A DNA stretch of 64,000 nt, taken from contig NC_089827.1 of NCBI RefSeq assembly GCF_035046505.1, positions 59,152,856-59,216,855 of the forward strand, read 5' to 3'. This document shows, piece after piece, positions 12,791 through 23,963 of the stretch. Source of the DNA: Tiliqua scincoides (lineage: Eukaryota; Chordata; Lepidosauria; Squamata; Scincidae). A program made the position numbers and the translations under genes. Positions within the stretch are counted from its first letter, which is position 1; every line of letters begins with the position of its first letter. Below the pieces are notes generated by a model. The model saw only the letters and a list, made by a program, of their open reading frames with translations. It was not told the DNA's origin and made no database searches.

Positions 12791-12931
12791 AACACAAAAC
12801 CATCAAATCACAAACTAAAACAGTAAAACTGCTGCTATATTATAATATTATCAAATAATGTTTATATACTGCTTTTCAGCATAAAAATTCATAAAATCAA
12901 TTTACAGAGAAAATGGCCCATCTCCCTATGC

Positions 12932-13630
12932 CTGCGGTTTTCAAACTCACTGGGAGTTTGAAACCCGCAGTAAGTCTTTGCGGGGGCGGGGGGGAGGCAG
13001 CAGGGGCAGGGGGAAGGCACGATGCGATCCCCAGGATTGCGTTGCTCAGGGGGCTGCAGGGACTGGGATGCACTCACCAGTCCCTGCAGCAGCCTTCCCT
13101 GTATGTGGGGAGCCCTGCGCGAGCACCTGCAGGGTGCCCCAGGTTAGGGAAAGGGAGAGTGGAGAGATCTGCTCTGCCTCCACAAAAGCAAAAGCGGAGC
13201 ACAATCGCCCCACTCTCCCTTTCCCTGACCTGGGGAGCCCGGCAGGCACTCGCGCAGGGCTCCCTGCACACAGGGACGGCTGCTGCAGGGACTGGAGGGT
13301 GCATCCCAGTCCCTGCAGGCCCAACAGAAGGAAAAGTGGAGCAATCGTGCTCCGTTTCTGGTTTTGTGGAGCAGGGCGTGATCGCTCCGCTTTCACTTTT
13401 CCTGACTTGGGGAGCCCTGCCGAAGTTTGCGCAGGGCTCCCCGCACCCCCGGGAGGCTTCAGGAGGCTTGGGCAAGTGCACCCAAGCCCCTGCAGCCCCC
13501 CTGAGCTGCACAATCCTGCGGATAGCACTGCTGCCTTCCCCCTGTCTCCTGGCTGCCCCCGCCCCTTAAGGGGGCAGAGGCCAGGACCCACAGGCTGGGG
13601 CGTTGTGACGCCCCAGTTTGAATACCACTG
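12932..13630. mobile_element. GC-rich hAT-type element, family G
   Basis: The ends CTGCGGTTTTCAAACTCACT and CAGTTTGAATACCACTG are inverted, with flanks CCCTATGC and CCCTAAGC (7 of 8 identical). The interior is GC-rich and self-complementary: blocks such as GGGGAGCCC..GCAGGG recur in both orientations. It gives open frames of 145-246 codons on both strands with no recognisable protein; I read these as composition artefacts. Related copies lie at 35084, 43011, 55163 and 55817. Confidence 0.75.
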
Positions 13631-14501
13631 CCCTAAGCAGTTATTGAAGGAAGACCTGTTCTCCAGATTGAAGCTGTGGCATAAGCCTATGGAGCACATA
13701 GCATCTACTGAATGGTGAATGGGCTTGCGCTGAAGGCCCACAGCCTGTATTTGTAGGTGGGAGGACTGGGGTTTAAGAAACTGTAGAAAGTTGTTGTAGC
13801 ATCTCTGTGTAGCAGCTGGTTTGTGGATGTCTGGAAGTCATCCAGAAGCTTGCATGCAGGTTAAAAAGCTGTTATGTCAGCTGGCAAGTTAACTACTAAA
13901 AGAGAAACTGTTCCGCCACCCAACTCTTTTGTGCTGGGGGATTCTACCTGGCCCACTAGCCGTGCAACGCTGACTGTCTATGTTGTATTGAGATCCCTAA
14001 TCTCAAACTGCTTTGCACATGAGAAAGGGGGTGCCATATTTGCCCAGGCCCTGGCCAGAAATTCTTGCAACAGCAAAAACAACACTGGTTATGTAGCTAC
14101 TTGACAATTCAGGATCCTGAAAACCCAGGTTTGCTGAGGCTTTTTGGGTCTCAGCAGCCTGCGAAGCTGCTGGAAGGGAAAGAGTCAGAACAGTCTGAAG
14201 ACTGTGCTTCTAGTTGTATGTTCCCATTCTTGCCTCCAGCCTTTTTCTGAAATCACGTCTCCATTGCAGGAAATGGCCATAAAACTTCCTCTTCCAGTTT
14301 GACAAGGTTATACATTAGCATTATCAGCCTGTGGCACCATTCAGAAGTTCACAGCACAAATATTGAGTGTTCAAACCACATGCTGTCTTTAGAGCTGGCT
14401 GCCACAAATATGGGGAAGTAAGAAAATACCTAGATGAGCTGCAAAAGAAATCCCATGATCTATGAAAGGAGTGGCCATAACTTAGTGAGAAGTGCTTAGT
14501 A

Positions 14502-14863
14502 CAGTGATTCTCAAACTTTTAGCAATGGGACCCACTTTTTAAGAATGTCAGGATCCACCAGAAGTGATGTCATGACTGGAAGTGACATCACCAAGCAGGA
14601 AAATTTTTAACAATCCTAGGCTGCAATCCTACCCACACTCACCCAGGAATAAGTCCAGTTTACTGCCATTGTTAAAAGCATACGCATAGTAGCCTGTTCA
14701 AAGTACAGGTCTGTAACATTTCTCCAAATGCAGTCACATACCATGGTAGCATCAAATCTAATATATTAAAAATATTGAAATGAATGGGCAGCCAGCTCTC
14801 GACAACCTGAAATTGGCTCATGACCCACCTAGTAGGTCCCGACTCACAGTTTGAGAAACTCTG
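14502..14863. mobile_element. hAT-type MITE, family A
   Basis: Left end CAGTGATTCTCAAACTTTTA, right end CAGTTTGAGAAACTCTG. The flanking 8-mers GCTTAGTA (14494-14501 and 14864-14871) are identical, a clean hAT target duplication. Confidence 0.9.
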
Positions 14864-14871
14864 GCTTAGTA

Positions 14872-15977
14872 CATATCAAGCCACAGACTCAGTCTGGCAT
14901 TTGTAAGGAAAGGCTTTCAGCTAGCAAGACTGGGAAAGTCCCCAGGCCTAGAAGAGCTGCTGCCAGTTAACTGCTCCATATTTAGAGCCATTTGTAAGTT
15001 CAAGGATACTGAACTCCAAACAGAATACAAGGTATCTTAAGAAGCAGGAGCAAAGCAGCAAGGTGGGGTCAACATGTATAAAGTGTGGCATGAGTCAGAA
15101 ATGTAAATACAGCAGCTGCCCGACCCATGAACTGGTGAGGGGATCACCCCCCCCCCAAATTGTGCTGTGTTTCACATATTTTCAAGTTTGAACTCTCATT
15201 CTGGAGTGGGGGGTGGTGTAAAGGGGCATGAGGTGGCTCCCCATAACCGGGTTAGAATTCCAAGGTGAACTCTGTCTTTCAGTAAGAAGTCAACTGAAGA
15301 CACTGTAAATGTGGAGTGGGACAATGTTCCAGGAATTATTCATCCAGCAGATAAAATACACTTAGGAGAACGTCAGCGCTTGGGGTTTGCATGACCACCT
15401 TCCATTTTATCGCTTGGCTACCACAAAGTGACTGCTGCCCTTACAAGCAGGAGTGTCACTGGTGGCAGGTAGTGCTTGCCTGCACTGGAATGGGAACCTT
15501 GTGACACTGCTCTGTCTGGCCCACACTGCTGGATTTGGTGAAGGCCTTGGTTGCAGCAAGGCATGGCTGTGTGGTGGCCCTGCCCTTAAAAGGGGCATGG
15601 TCTGAGCAAGGAGGATGCAGAGAAGATTTCAAAAAACAACCACCCCCACCAGAGAAACCTGTTCCTCAAGAAACAAAGACAAGTCATCCTTTTCTGCACA
15701 TGGTAGCCATCTCTGGTGGCAGGAGCAATCACAGAATTACAGTACTTACAAAGGTTGAAAAGTCCCAACTTACAGCAGAGCTATGGTAGGTCTGTGTCCA
15801 CCTCTGAGCCACAGTGGAACAGTTCAGTGCAGAGAAGTACAAGCTACCAGGACTAGATGCAGCCTGTCTAGAATAAGACATGATGGAGCAACACTCTTGA
15901 CCAGATCAAAGATGAATCTCTACAATCCCTAAACTGCAGACAGTCAGATCCCTTTCCAAACTCCATACAGAGCAGGG
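14872..15977. other. Gene-free intronic or intergenic stretch
   Basis: I see no exon or clear repeat here apart from a C-run at 15147-15159 and G-rich runs at 15204-15218. Open frames are short and unsupported. Confidence 0.4.
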
Positions 15978-16825
15978 GTGGGGGTGGGGGTGACGTATTC
16001 CAGAGCACCAACAATAATCCTCCTGGATGTCCAGGTGTCGGCTGTAGCCAGGGGTGCCTTTGCCCAGCTTCAGCTGGTGCGCCAGCTGCGGCCATACCTG
16101 TCTCAGACGGATCTGGCCACGGTGCTCCATGCCATAGTGACATCAAGATTAGATTATTGTAACACGCTCTACGTGGGGCTGCCACTGAAGACGGTCCAGA
16201 AGCTACAGCTAGTGCAGAATGTGGTGGCTCATGTAGTTGCTGGGGGTCGGCGGTTTGACTCTGTCACGCCGCTACTCCGGCAGCTGCACTGGCTGCCCAT
16301 TGCTTCCGGGCTGGATCCAAGGTGCTGGTTATGAACTTTAAAGCCCTAAACGGCTTGGGACCAGCGTATTTAAGAGACAGCTTTCTTCCGTATAATCCGG
16401 TCCGTTCTCTTAGGTCATCAGAAGGGGCCCTGTTGGTTGTGCCGTCATTGAGAGTGGTGAAGGGAATGGCGGCCAGAAACAGGGCCTTTTCGGTGGTGGC
16501 ACCTGCACTATGGAATTCCCTCCCCTTTGAATTGAGAGCTGCTTCCTCATTATTAGCGTTCCAGCGGGGCCTGAAGACGTTTTTATTCAGGAAAGCCTTC
16601 GAGGCACCATAAGGGCTGTTTTTATAAATTTGTCTTTTACTGCGTGCTATGTATTTTATCCATGTATTTTATTTTATTTTAGTTGTTTTTAACTGTTTTG
16701 TATTTTTAATGTTTATCTGTTGTTTTGTATTTTTAACCTGATTGTTAGCCGCCTTGGGTGCCCTTCAGGGAGAAAGGCGGAATATAAATCGAATAAAATA
16801 AATAAATAAATAAATAATAATGGAA
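15978..16825 (+). mobile_element. L2-like LINE, 5'-truncated 3' part
   Basis: Two frames (about 15978-16334 and 16322-16612) read as the C-terminal part of an L2/CR1-group reverse transcriptase protein: SRLDYCNTLYVGLP, LQLVQN, LHWLPI, then FKALNGLGPAYL, RAFSVVAPALWNSLP and FQRGLKTFLFRKAF. The two frames are offset, so one frameshift lies near 16310-16322. A 3' UTR with GCCGCCTTGGGTGCCCTTCA and AGAAAGGCGGAATATAAAT ends in an (AAAT)n tail. It is 5'-truncated and inactive. Confidence 0.85.
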
Positions 16826-16844
16826 ACAATTCTGAGTGGTTGAG

Positions 16845-17015
16845 AGTCCAATTCTATGCATTTCTTCTCAGAAGTAAGTTACATTATAGTCAGCAGGGCT
16901 TACTCCCAGGAAAGTGTGGGTAGGACAGTAGCCTGAGAGCCCCATCCTATGCCTGTCTACTCAGAAGTAAGTCCCATTAGAGTTAGTGGGGCTGTGGGTA
17001 GGATTGTAGCCAGAG
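16845..17015. repeat. Two adjacent short MITE-like copies
   Basis: Two copies of the short module stand head to tail (about 16845-16935 and 16940-17015). Both carry CAGAAGTAAGT, and both end in GTGGGTAGGA. Confidence 0.5.
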
Positions 17016-17029
17016 TCTCTCTCTTTCTG

Positions 17030-17655
17030 GTGGAAACCGCCCCGGATTAGCAGCCCCCACCGGAGCACCAGCCAGCGGCTCCCTGAAAAACTCAGTGCTT
17101 TGCACCCCCTCTAGCTACGCCACTGGCACCAGACACGCAGCTGCCCAGCCCGCCAGTCGCACGACGCTCGCTTACCCGGTCAGAAGCCCACCCCACGTCC
17201 TGAGCGAGGGGGGTCAGGAGCGGACAGCGCTGATCAGCTGGCGGGCATGAGCTGGTGGAGCGCCTGATCGCCTGCTGACGGCTGCGCCCCGCCTTGGGGC
17301 GGGGGAGGAAGGCGGCTCGCTCAGGGCTGGAGCGCAAGAGCCCGGCGAGGCCGCCTTGCGCAGGGGCAGCCGGCGAGGCTTCCGCGTTCAGCAGTTTCCT
17401 GCCTCCGTAGCGTAGCTGGAGGGCGTGCAAAGCACTCCGGGCCCGACCCTCTCCAGCTTTCCAGCGCTGATGCAGCCACGTCAGTGGGGCGTGCGCTGAA
17501 GCCTGCGGGAGGGGGGCAGTCGCAGAGGCCTTTGTCCCCTGCCTCGGGGCTGCACTGCAGCTGCATCCGCTGGGGAAAGTGGGCCCGAAGTCTTGCCGGG
17601 CGCCTCCCCAAGGCGTGCGAGCGGCCCCTTCCCTGCTTTTGAGGCTGGCGCTCCA
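17030..17655. promoter_or_regulatory. CpG-rich segment, candidate NAGA (and PHETA2) promoter
   Basis: A sharp rise in G+C and CpG (ACGACGCTCG, GGGGCGGGGGAGG, GCGCCCCGCC) sits between two genes that point away from each other. On the minus strand CCGG|GTAAGCG gives a strong splice donor at 17074-17077 plus 100 (GT at 17174-17175), which fits a NAGA non-coding first exon ending at 17176. No clear plus-strand donor for PHETA2 was found. Parts of the segment (about 17092-17126, 17400-17440) are MITE ends of the CAGTGGCGTAGC type, so some of the GC richness is transposon-derived. Confidence 0.5.
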
Positions 17656-17658
17656 GCG

Positions 17659-17771
17659 CAGTGTTCTTCAGCCGTGGGGTCGGGAAGCCTCAGTAGTGGG
17701 CTTATGGGAATGGAAAGGGTTAAACCCCGCTGGCCTGCTCTGGGGTTTAACTCTGGGGTTGAAGACCACTG
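17659..17771. mobile_element. Short hAT-type MITE
   Basis: CAGTGTTCTTCAGCCGTGGG at the left and GGGGTTGAAGACCACTG at the right are inverted ends. The 8-base flanks CTCCAGCG and CTCTGGGG agree at 5 of 8 bases. Length is 113 bases. Confidence 0.55.
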
Positions 17772-17837
17772 CTCTGGGGGCCCAGAATGGCTCCAAAAGG
17801 AAGGGGCAAGGACCACTCCCACACCTTGGTGAGGCAC

Positions 17838-17883
17838 CATGCAAAACTTAGTGTTTCGCACCCAGTCTAGCTGCGCTACTGGC
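17838..17883 (-). mobile_element. MITE end of the CAGTGGCGTAGC type
   Basis: GCACCCAGTCTAGCTGCGCT followed by ACTGG is a diverged, inverted copy of the end CAGTGGCGTAGCTAGAGGGG. Further ends lie near 17092-17126 (minus), 17404-17440 (plus), 20385-20409 (minus) and 20494-20526 (minus). Confidence 0.5.
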
Positions 17884-19109
17884 ACAGAAGCAGCCTGAAT
17901 AAGGAACTACTAGAGCCTGCGCATCTCCGCTTCCCCAAAATAAGCTTTGGGCCACCAGGCTTCATTTGTGACTGTAACTGCACCGACATGATGTCCCAGC
18001 AATGTGCCCCCTTCTTGCAAGGCGCTTTCAGGTGTGTTGCCTCGTCGCCATTTACAAAATAGTTTTGCAGCAGTGCAAATGTAAGTGGTCGGTGATTTCT
18101 TAGCACCAGTGAGTGTGATGACATGACATGGAATCGGAAGAATCCCAAGCTCCTTCAAAACCACTGGCAAGCTGGTGTGACCTGACAGATCTGACAAGAC
18201 CATGGGTCACTTTTTGAAACGCTGTGATGTGTAGTTATTTTGGAATAAGTCTCTTCAAGAAAAGACACACACAGGCCTCAGTACTCTAAATGTTGTTTAT
18301 ACATGGCCCCAATACAGCCCCCCTCGCCTCACCAAGCTCAGGGCCTGATGACCCAGGAACAAAGCAGGGCTCCTGGTGGCAAGGGGTGGGCTATGGCCCC
18401 CTCACCGCTGCTGAAAGGCCAGGCAGAAAAGACTCTGGCCGCTGTGTCCCTCCCGCCCCCATCCAATCCGTCTCTCTGTGCTTCCTCTCCCTTCTTCCCT
18501 GCAGCCATCAGGGTGCTGGCCAGCTCCTCTTCCCCACCCCTCATCAGCTCCCCCTCCTGTTCCTCTTTCTCCCTTGAGTCTCCCCCTTACACGCCCTTCT
18601 CTGGCTTGTTCCTCCCCTGTGCTCCCTCCCCAGCACCTGCCCTTGCTCTCCCAGCCTTGCCCCCAGCCGCCCTCCTAACCCCTCCCTTTCCCTCCCCACC
18701 TTCTACCGCTGGCTGGGCCCACCTGCTGCAGCTTCTGCTCATTCACACCCTCCCTTGGTCACCACAGCCAGGAGCCACCTGGCCTTCCTGCATCTCCAGC
18801 TGTGACTGCCCACAGCAGTAGTGAGTGGAGGGCGCCACCCCACAGAATCAGGAGCCTGTTCGGAGCCCTTTGAAATCAGCCCCCCCTGCAGTTCAAGGGA
18901 AAACGGATCTGACCTGACCCTACCTTTCTTTCCCCCCTTTCCATCAAAAACAACAGGATGGCACAAGGTCCCCTTCACCCAGAGTCCCTGCCACTGTTGT
19001 TTCCTTAGCCAAATCTTCCCAACTGGGCAGGATGAAGGCCAGGATGGCAGAACCCCTTCCTCCCCCATCTGAATGATGAAGCTGGCAAGAAGAGCACAAT
19101 TCCTTAAAC
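17884..19109. other. Gene-free stretch with C-rich region
   Basis: About 18300-18800 is C-rich and pyrimidine-biased, which opens frames up to 172 codons (proline/serine/leucine-rich). The frames have no recognisable domain or splice support and I do not call a gene. Confidence 0.45.
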
Positions 19110-19440
19110 CAGTGGTTCTCAAACTTTTAGCACAAGGACCCACTTTTTAGAATGAGAATCTGTCAGGACCCACCAGAAGTGATGTCATGACTGGAAGTGA
19201 CATCATCAAGCAGGAAAATTTTTAATAATCCTATCCACACTTATCCAGGAGTAAGTCCCATTTACTGTCATTGTTAAAAGCATATACATAGTAGCCTGTT
19301 AAAAGTACAGATGTATCACATTTCCCCAACAGCAGTCACATACCATGGTAGCAGCAAGTCTAATACATTAAAAATAAAATATTGAAATGAATGGGAACCC
19401 ACCTCAAATTGGTTCCTGACCCACAATTTGAGAAATACTG
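19110..19440. mobile_element. hAT-type MITE, family A
   Basis: CAGTGGTTCTCAAACTTTTA at the left and CAATTTGAGAAATACTG at the right are inverted. Flanks CCTTAAAC and CCTTAAGT agree at 6 of 8 bases. Confidence 0.85.
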
Positions 19441-19833
19441 CCTTAAGTCATTTCTGCCCAACGTTGCATATACGCAACAGGGATCCAATGTGTACACCTG
19501 TGGGCTGGGCAGAAATGTAAAAATGAAAAGCAGCATAGAACTTGATTGAAAGAAACCAATGGACACCATAGCCAGTGTGCATGGGTGCTGATGGAGACTG
19601 TCCACATCTGGAAAAAAATCTTCCACCTCTGGAAAAGCAGCAGCAATCAATACCAGAAGAGGCTGTGGGGAGTCACCATTTCTCAGCAGATCATGCATAG
19701 CAAATATCTGCATATTCACACCACCAGTGTGAATATGCCAGTCTTGGGCAGAGCTGGGCACACTGGAAGAAATTGCAGATGGGCATGAAAGTCCTTCTTT
19801 GTTGGGACTGAGGGCTGCACTATGTTGGCTGCT

Positions 19834-20024
19834 TAAGGACCCAATCCTATCCAATTTTCCAGTGCCAGTACAGTTGTACCAAGGGGGGGGGGGTGCACTG
19901 CATCTTATGGTAGGGAGGCAGTCACAGAGATCTCCTCAATGTATGAGAACATTTGCTCCTTTATTTCGGAGCTGCATTGTGGCTACATTGGTGCTGGAAA
20001 GTTGGATAGGACTGAGTCCTAAGC
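19834..20024. mobile_element. Harbinger-like MITE (GGNCNCAATCC type)
   Basis: The left end GGACCCAATCCTATCCAATT and the right end GGAAAGTTGGATAGGACTGA..GTCC are inverted over about 30 bases. TAA stands directly before and directly after. Three-base TAA/TWA duplications with G-rich ends are typical of PIF/Harbinger MITEs. Confidence 0.6.
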
Positions 20025-20375
20025 CATGTATGCCAACGTTGCATATACGCAACAGGGACTAAATGTGTACACCGGTGGGCTGGGCAAAAATGGCTAAAAG
20101 CCTTCTTAGCCCAGATCAGCAACAGGCAAGAATGCGTCAGTCCACCCACCATGGTCCCAATCCAGGAGGGCCGCATCGTGATCAGTCTGAATGCTGCTTA
20201 ATCTGGAAGATGTCTAAGCTGACCCAGCGTCCATCACTGTGGCTTTCCAACCTTGATTACAAGCTGCCCTGTAGCTGCCTTCTGTGGTGCTCTCCTCGTT
20301 TTTGAACCCTGAATTTTCACATGCCGCACACAGTGATAAAGGCAGGTCCGCGAGGGAATATGGCAATATTTATCT

Positions 20376-20526
20376 GCTGCAAATCACTCCCCTCTAGCCA
20401 CGCCACTGATTTGCAGTAGAGAAATATTGTCAAGTAGCTATCTGCACGCTTGCACATTTAGCTTGCACGCTGCGGAGAGGCGCTCTGCTAAACTTAGCAC
20501 TTTGCACCCCCTCTAGCTACGCCACT
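20376..20526 (-). mobile_element. MITE fragments of the CAGTGGCGTAGC type
   Basis: Two inverted ends, CTCTAGCCACGCCACTG (to 20409) and CCCCTCTAGCTACGCCACTG (to 20526), lie close together. The second is preceded by TTAGCACTTTGCA, the usual inner text of this family. Confidence 0.5.
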
Positions 20527-20813
20527 GCTGCAAATCCACCCCTTCATACTCCAGAAATACAGCTGGAGAAGTATTATGTTAGACCCAGAGCAACACCGCC
20601 CCATGTTGGGAACTTGCTTAAGAAGCGATGTATAAACTCTACTACAGGCGTCCGAATGCACACGCTTCCCAGGCCTCACTGCTGGCCACATTGCAATGAG
20701 GTGCTCTCTGGTGGCTGACAAAGGGAGTAGCAAGGCACGCTGTTTGAAAGCACTTTTTGCCTTTTTGTTGCTGGGTTTTGACCCACTTTGGCTCTGCACT
20801 TTTCTCTCTGACT

Positions 20814-21131
20814 CAGGGTGACCAGATGTCATAACTGCAAAAGAGGACCAGACACTCCAAAATGTAGGATATCCAAGAAAAATGTAGGACATGACAAAAA
20901 AGCTACTCATATACTGATTTCATGTGGTTGATTTAAACACTAGATTACTTATTATTAAATTTGAAACTATATTACACATGATTTATTATGTATAATTTAT
21001 TAATTACAAGAAGGCTATGTGCTGCCTGCAGGGGCCCACTCACAGGGAAAAGGAGGACATTTGTTCTTCTCCAGGACACAAGGCTAAAAAAGAGGACATA
21101 CCCTGGAAAAAGAGGACACCTCGTCACCCTG
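20814..21131. mobile_element. hAT-type MITE, family D
   Basis: CAGGGTGACCAGATGTCATA at the left and ACACCTCGTCACCCTG at the right are inverted. Flanks CTCTGACT and CTCTTACT are 7 of 8 identical. Repeated 'AAAGAGGAC'/'GTAGGACAT' words fill the outer parts. Confidence 0.85.
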
Positions 21132-23614
21132 CTCTTACTCCATATAGTGGTTATAACATACTCAACCCGTTGCATGGAGACAAATGAAAAGTAATCAGAA
21201 CGACAGGAAAACAATTCAGAAATAAAATCGATTTACAGGGTCAGCACTATGATTCTACTCAGTGACTTACACCCTAGAGTTTTCTATACGTGGCTTCCAG
21301 GACCTGGGGGAGGGGGGAGAGGATGGATGGAGGAATAAAAAGAGTGAAGCCTCTTCTCTGTAATGTGAGGTTGCTGGAAAACCTGGATTTCGAATAGCTA
21401 CCCCTGGAGGGTCCCAGTACTTGGTGCTTCAGCAATGATCCTATATTCCGGGTTTTTGCTCTAGGAAATCAGTACCAGTAAATACTTAGAGATCAACAAA
21501 GAGGGAGGGTAAAAGGAAAGTACTAAAAGGAAAAGAAAAAGAGAATTGATTAAACTGAGATCGAATCCAGCTCCAAGAGTTGAAAATCCCAGTATGTAAA
21601 CAAGGTAAGATAACAGAGAACTTTCTTCCCTTTCCTTCATCCTCTCCCACAAGCTCCATTAACAGGGGGTGGATATGTTGCTTTTGCTCAGGAGACACTT
21701 TAAAAGGAATCTTCCTTATTCTGAATATTCGCCTTGCAGCATTTGAGTTCTAGGGATCTAGTTCGGCAGGCTAGATCACATCAAGCCTCATGTGATACCC
21801 ACCATGTCTGCTTAAAGAAGTGGTGTCAACAGCAATGCTTTTCAAGTAGGGTTTCTAGCTCAGTTGCAACTCAGAAAGTTTCCCATAAGGGGAAGAGGGA
21901 GCTGTTCTTCCAATATGGGTAAATGTCAGTTTATAATTTGTTTACCACACTTTTATTCTGCCCTTCCTCCAGAAGCTCAAGGCTGCATCTGTAGTTCTCC
22001 TTGTTTGTAGCTAATATGTTTTAGAGCCAACTTGTCCATGAAGCATCCTGAAGTGTTCTGCCTCAGGTGGTGGATTAAGGGGAATGGCAAGTAATGGCCC
22101 CAGCAGATCTCTTACTTTACCTAGTGCCTTTGCAAAGCTCCTAGCATGCCCCTTGCAGTCTTCCAAGGGGGCACAAGACAAGCAAGGTTGTTGTCAGCAG
22201 CCTGTGAAGGGGGAAGTTGGTACCAGTACGTGCAACACCCTCCCACAAGAACATCAAGGAGACACACTGCTTCAGGTACTGAGGGTCAGGGTCCTGATAA
22301 CCCGGTTAGGCCCAGGACCCAGTTTTAAGTTTTAATTTTTGGAGGGGTTGGTTGAAGGCAGCAGATCGCCTGGCTCACAGCAAGGACAGGCTTCGGAAAA
22401 TACTGGGAAGCCTCTGGTTCCAAAAAGTCTTCTGGCTGCAATTTCAACATCAAGGAACAGTTCAAGAAACAGAACGTGTACTTCAGAGATAACCAAACTG
22501 TGCAGAAGGGGAAGACCGTGTGCTTAACAAGCTAGCTCCACCTGCTTGGAAGGAGTAAGAGGTCACTCTGAAGTGGGTGTTGCTGAGGGAGAGGTCCAGG
22601 AGGAGCTGAGGGCCAGAGAAGAAAGGTTACAACAGATCACAGATGAACAGCATGTTGGAGATTGCTGACCCAAGGCAGAAACAACATGCACACCTGAAAA
22701 CCAGTATCCAAAGGTTGCTAACATTGGATGGCCACACAAATTGTATGACTGGATAGGGACAAATTAGAAGAATACTGGAATGTAATTTTATGCTTTTCTA
22801 TATTTTTTTTAAAATAAGGTCAGTATTGGTGACTTGAGACTGTTTCTCTAATAACTGAAGGACAGAGCAATCCAATCCCCCCCCCCCACCCCAAGCTGGC
22901 ATAAGTCCCTTGTGCTGGCTCTTGAGTGCTGCAGACATGCCTTAAAGTACATTCGTGGCTACTTGGGAGCAGGCTAGTCCAGTGCAAAGACATGTGCTGG
23001 CCTAGCAGTGCCTGACCTGTGCCTGGAGAAGGTAAGTTTATGCCAGTCTGGGCAGAGCAGCTCAGGAGGCCGGAGAGGGTGGCAGGAAGAAGATGGAATG
23101 GAGGTGGGGATGGGGCGTTTTGGGGTACGGGATGGCAGCTCAGGAGTCAAATTGGGCCCAGCAGGGGGGTGGGACTGGCCACAGCAGCGCAGGCCAGATC
23201 CTAACTCTCATCCCTGATCTGACCAGCATTATATGGGCCACTCGGATCTGCAACCATGAAATCATGGGTGCAGAACTGAGTAGCCCCATAGAGCTGGCTG
23301 GTGTGTGACACGTGGTAAGGGGAATAAAATCCCTTTACTTCGAGTAGCGCCCCAGCCTGTGTCTATCTTCCACCAGATTCAGCACAGGCCAGTTGGCTTC
23401 CAGAGCTTAGGATTGCACCCTAAGAGCCTCTGAATAAGAGCTGTGGGATGGACTAAAGTTTGATCATCTCTGGACCACCTATGCATGACAGCATGCTCTG
23501 AAATAATTGACTTTGCCAGAGGGACTTCTCTGTCCAAGCCTGGGGATTATGCTTGTATCATTCAATGATACTTTATGGTACTGGAGGCAAGGATAAGACC
23601 AGAAGGCTCTACAC
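21132..23614. other. Gene-free stretch
   Basis: No exon is supported here. About 22870-23230 is G-rich, with a C-run at 22880-22890. Open frames are short and lack domains. A non-coding PHETA2 first exon could lie in this interval but I cannot place one. Confidence 0.4.
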
Positions 23615-23955
23615 CAGTGGTTCACCCACTTTTTAGAATGAGAATCTGTTGGAACCCATTAGAAGTGATGTCATGATGGGAAGTGACATCATCAAGCAGA
23701 GAAATTTTTAACAATCCTAGGCTGTAATCCTATCCACACTTTCCCAGGAGTAAGTCCCATTCATTAACATTGTTAAAAGTATAAACTCAGTAGCCTGTTC
23801 GAAGTACAACTCTGTAACATTTCCCCAAATGCAGTCACATACCATGGCATCAAGTCTAATATATTAAAAATAAAATATTGAAATGGATGGGGACCCACCT
23901 GCAATTGGATCGCGATCCACCTGGTGGGTCCCGACCCACAGTTTGAGAAACACTG
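23615..23955. mobile_element. hAT-type MITE, family A
   Basis: CAGTGGTTCACCCACTTTTT at the left, CAGTTTGAGAAACACTG at the right. The 8-base flanks CTCTACAC (23607-23614 and 23956-23963) are identical. Confidence 0.9.
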
Positions 23956-23963
23956 CTCTACAC

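Noticed and set aside
12913-13741. Overlapping frames of 145-246 codons on both strands
   Set aside because: They lie exactly within a family G hAT element with its own target duplication, and have Pro/Gly/Ala-rich, domain-free translations.
18290-18821. Proline/serine-rich frames up to 172 codons
   Set aside because: The DNA is C-rich and biased; there is no domain, no splice support and no conserved neighbour.
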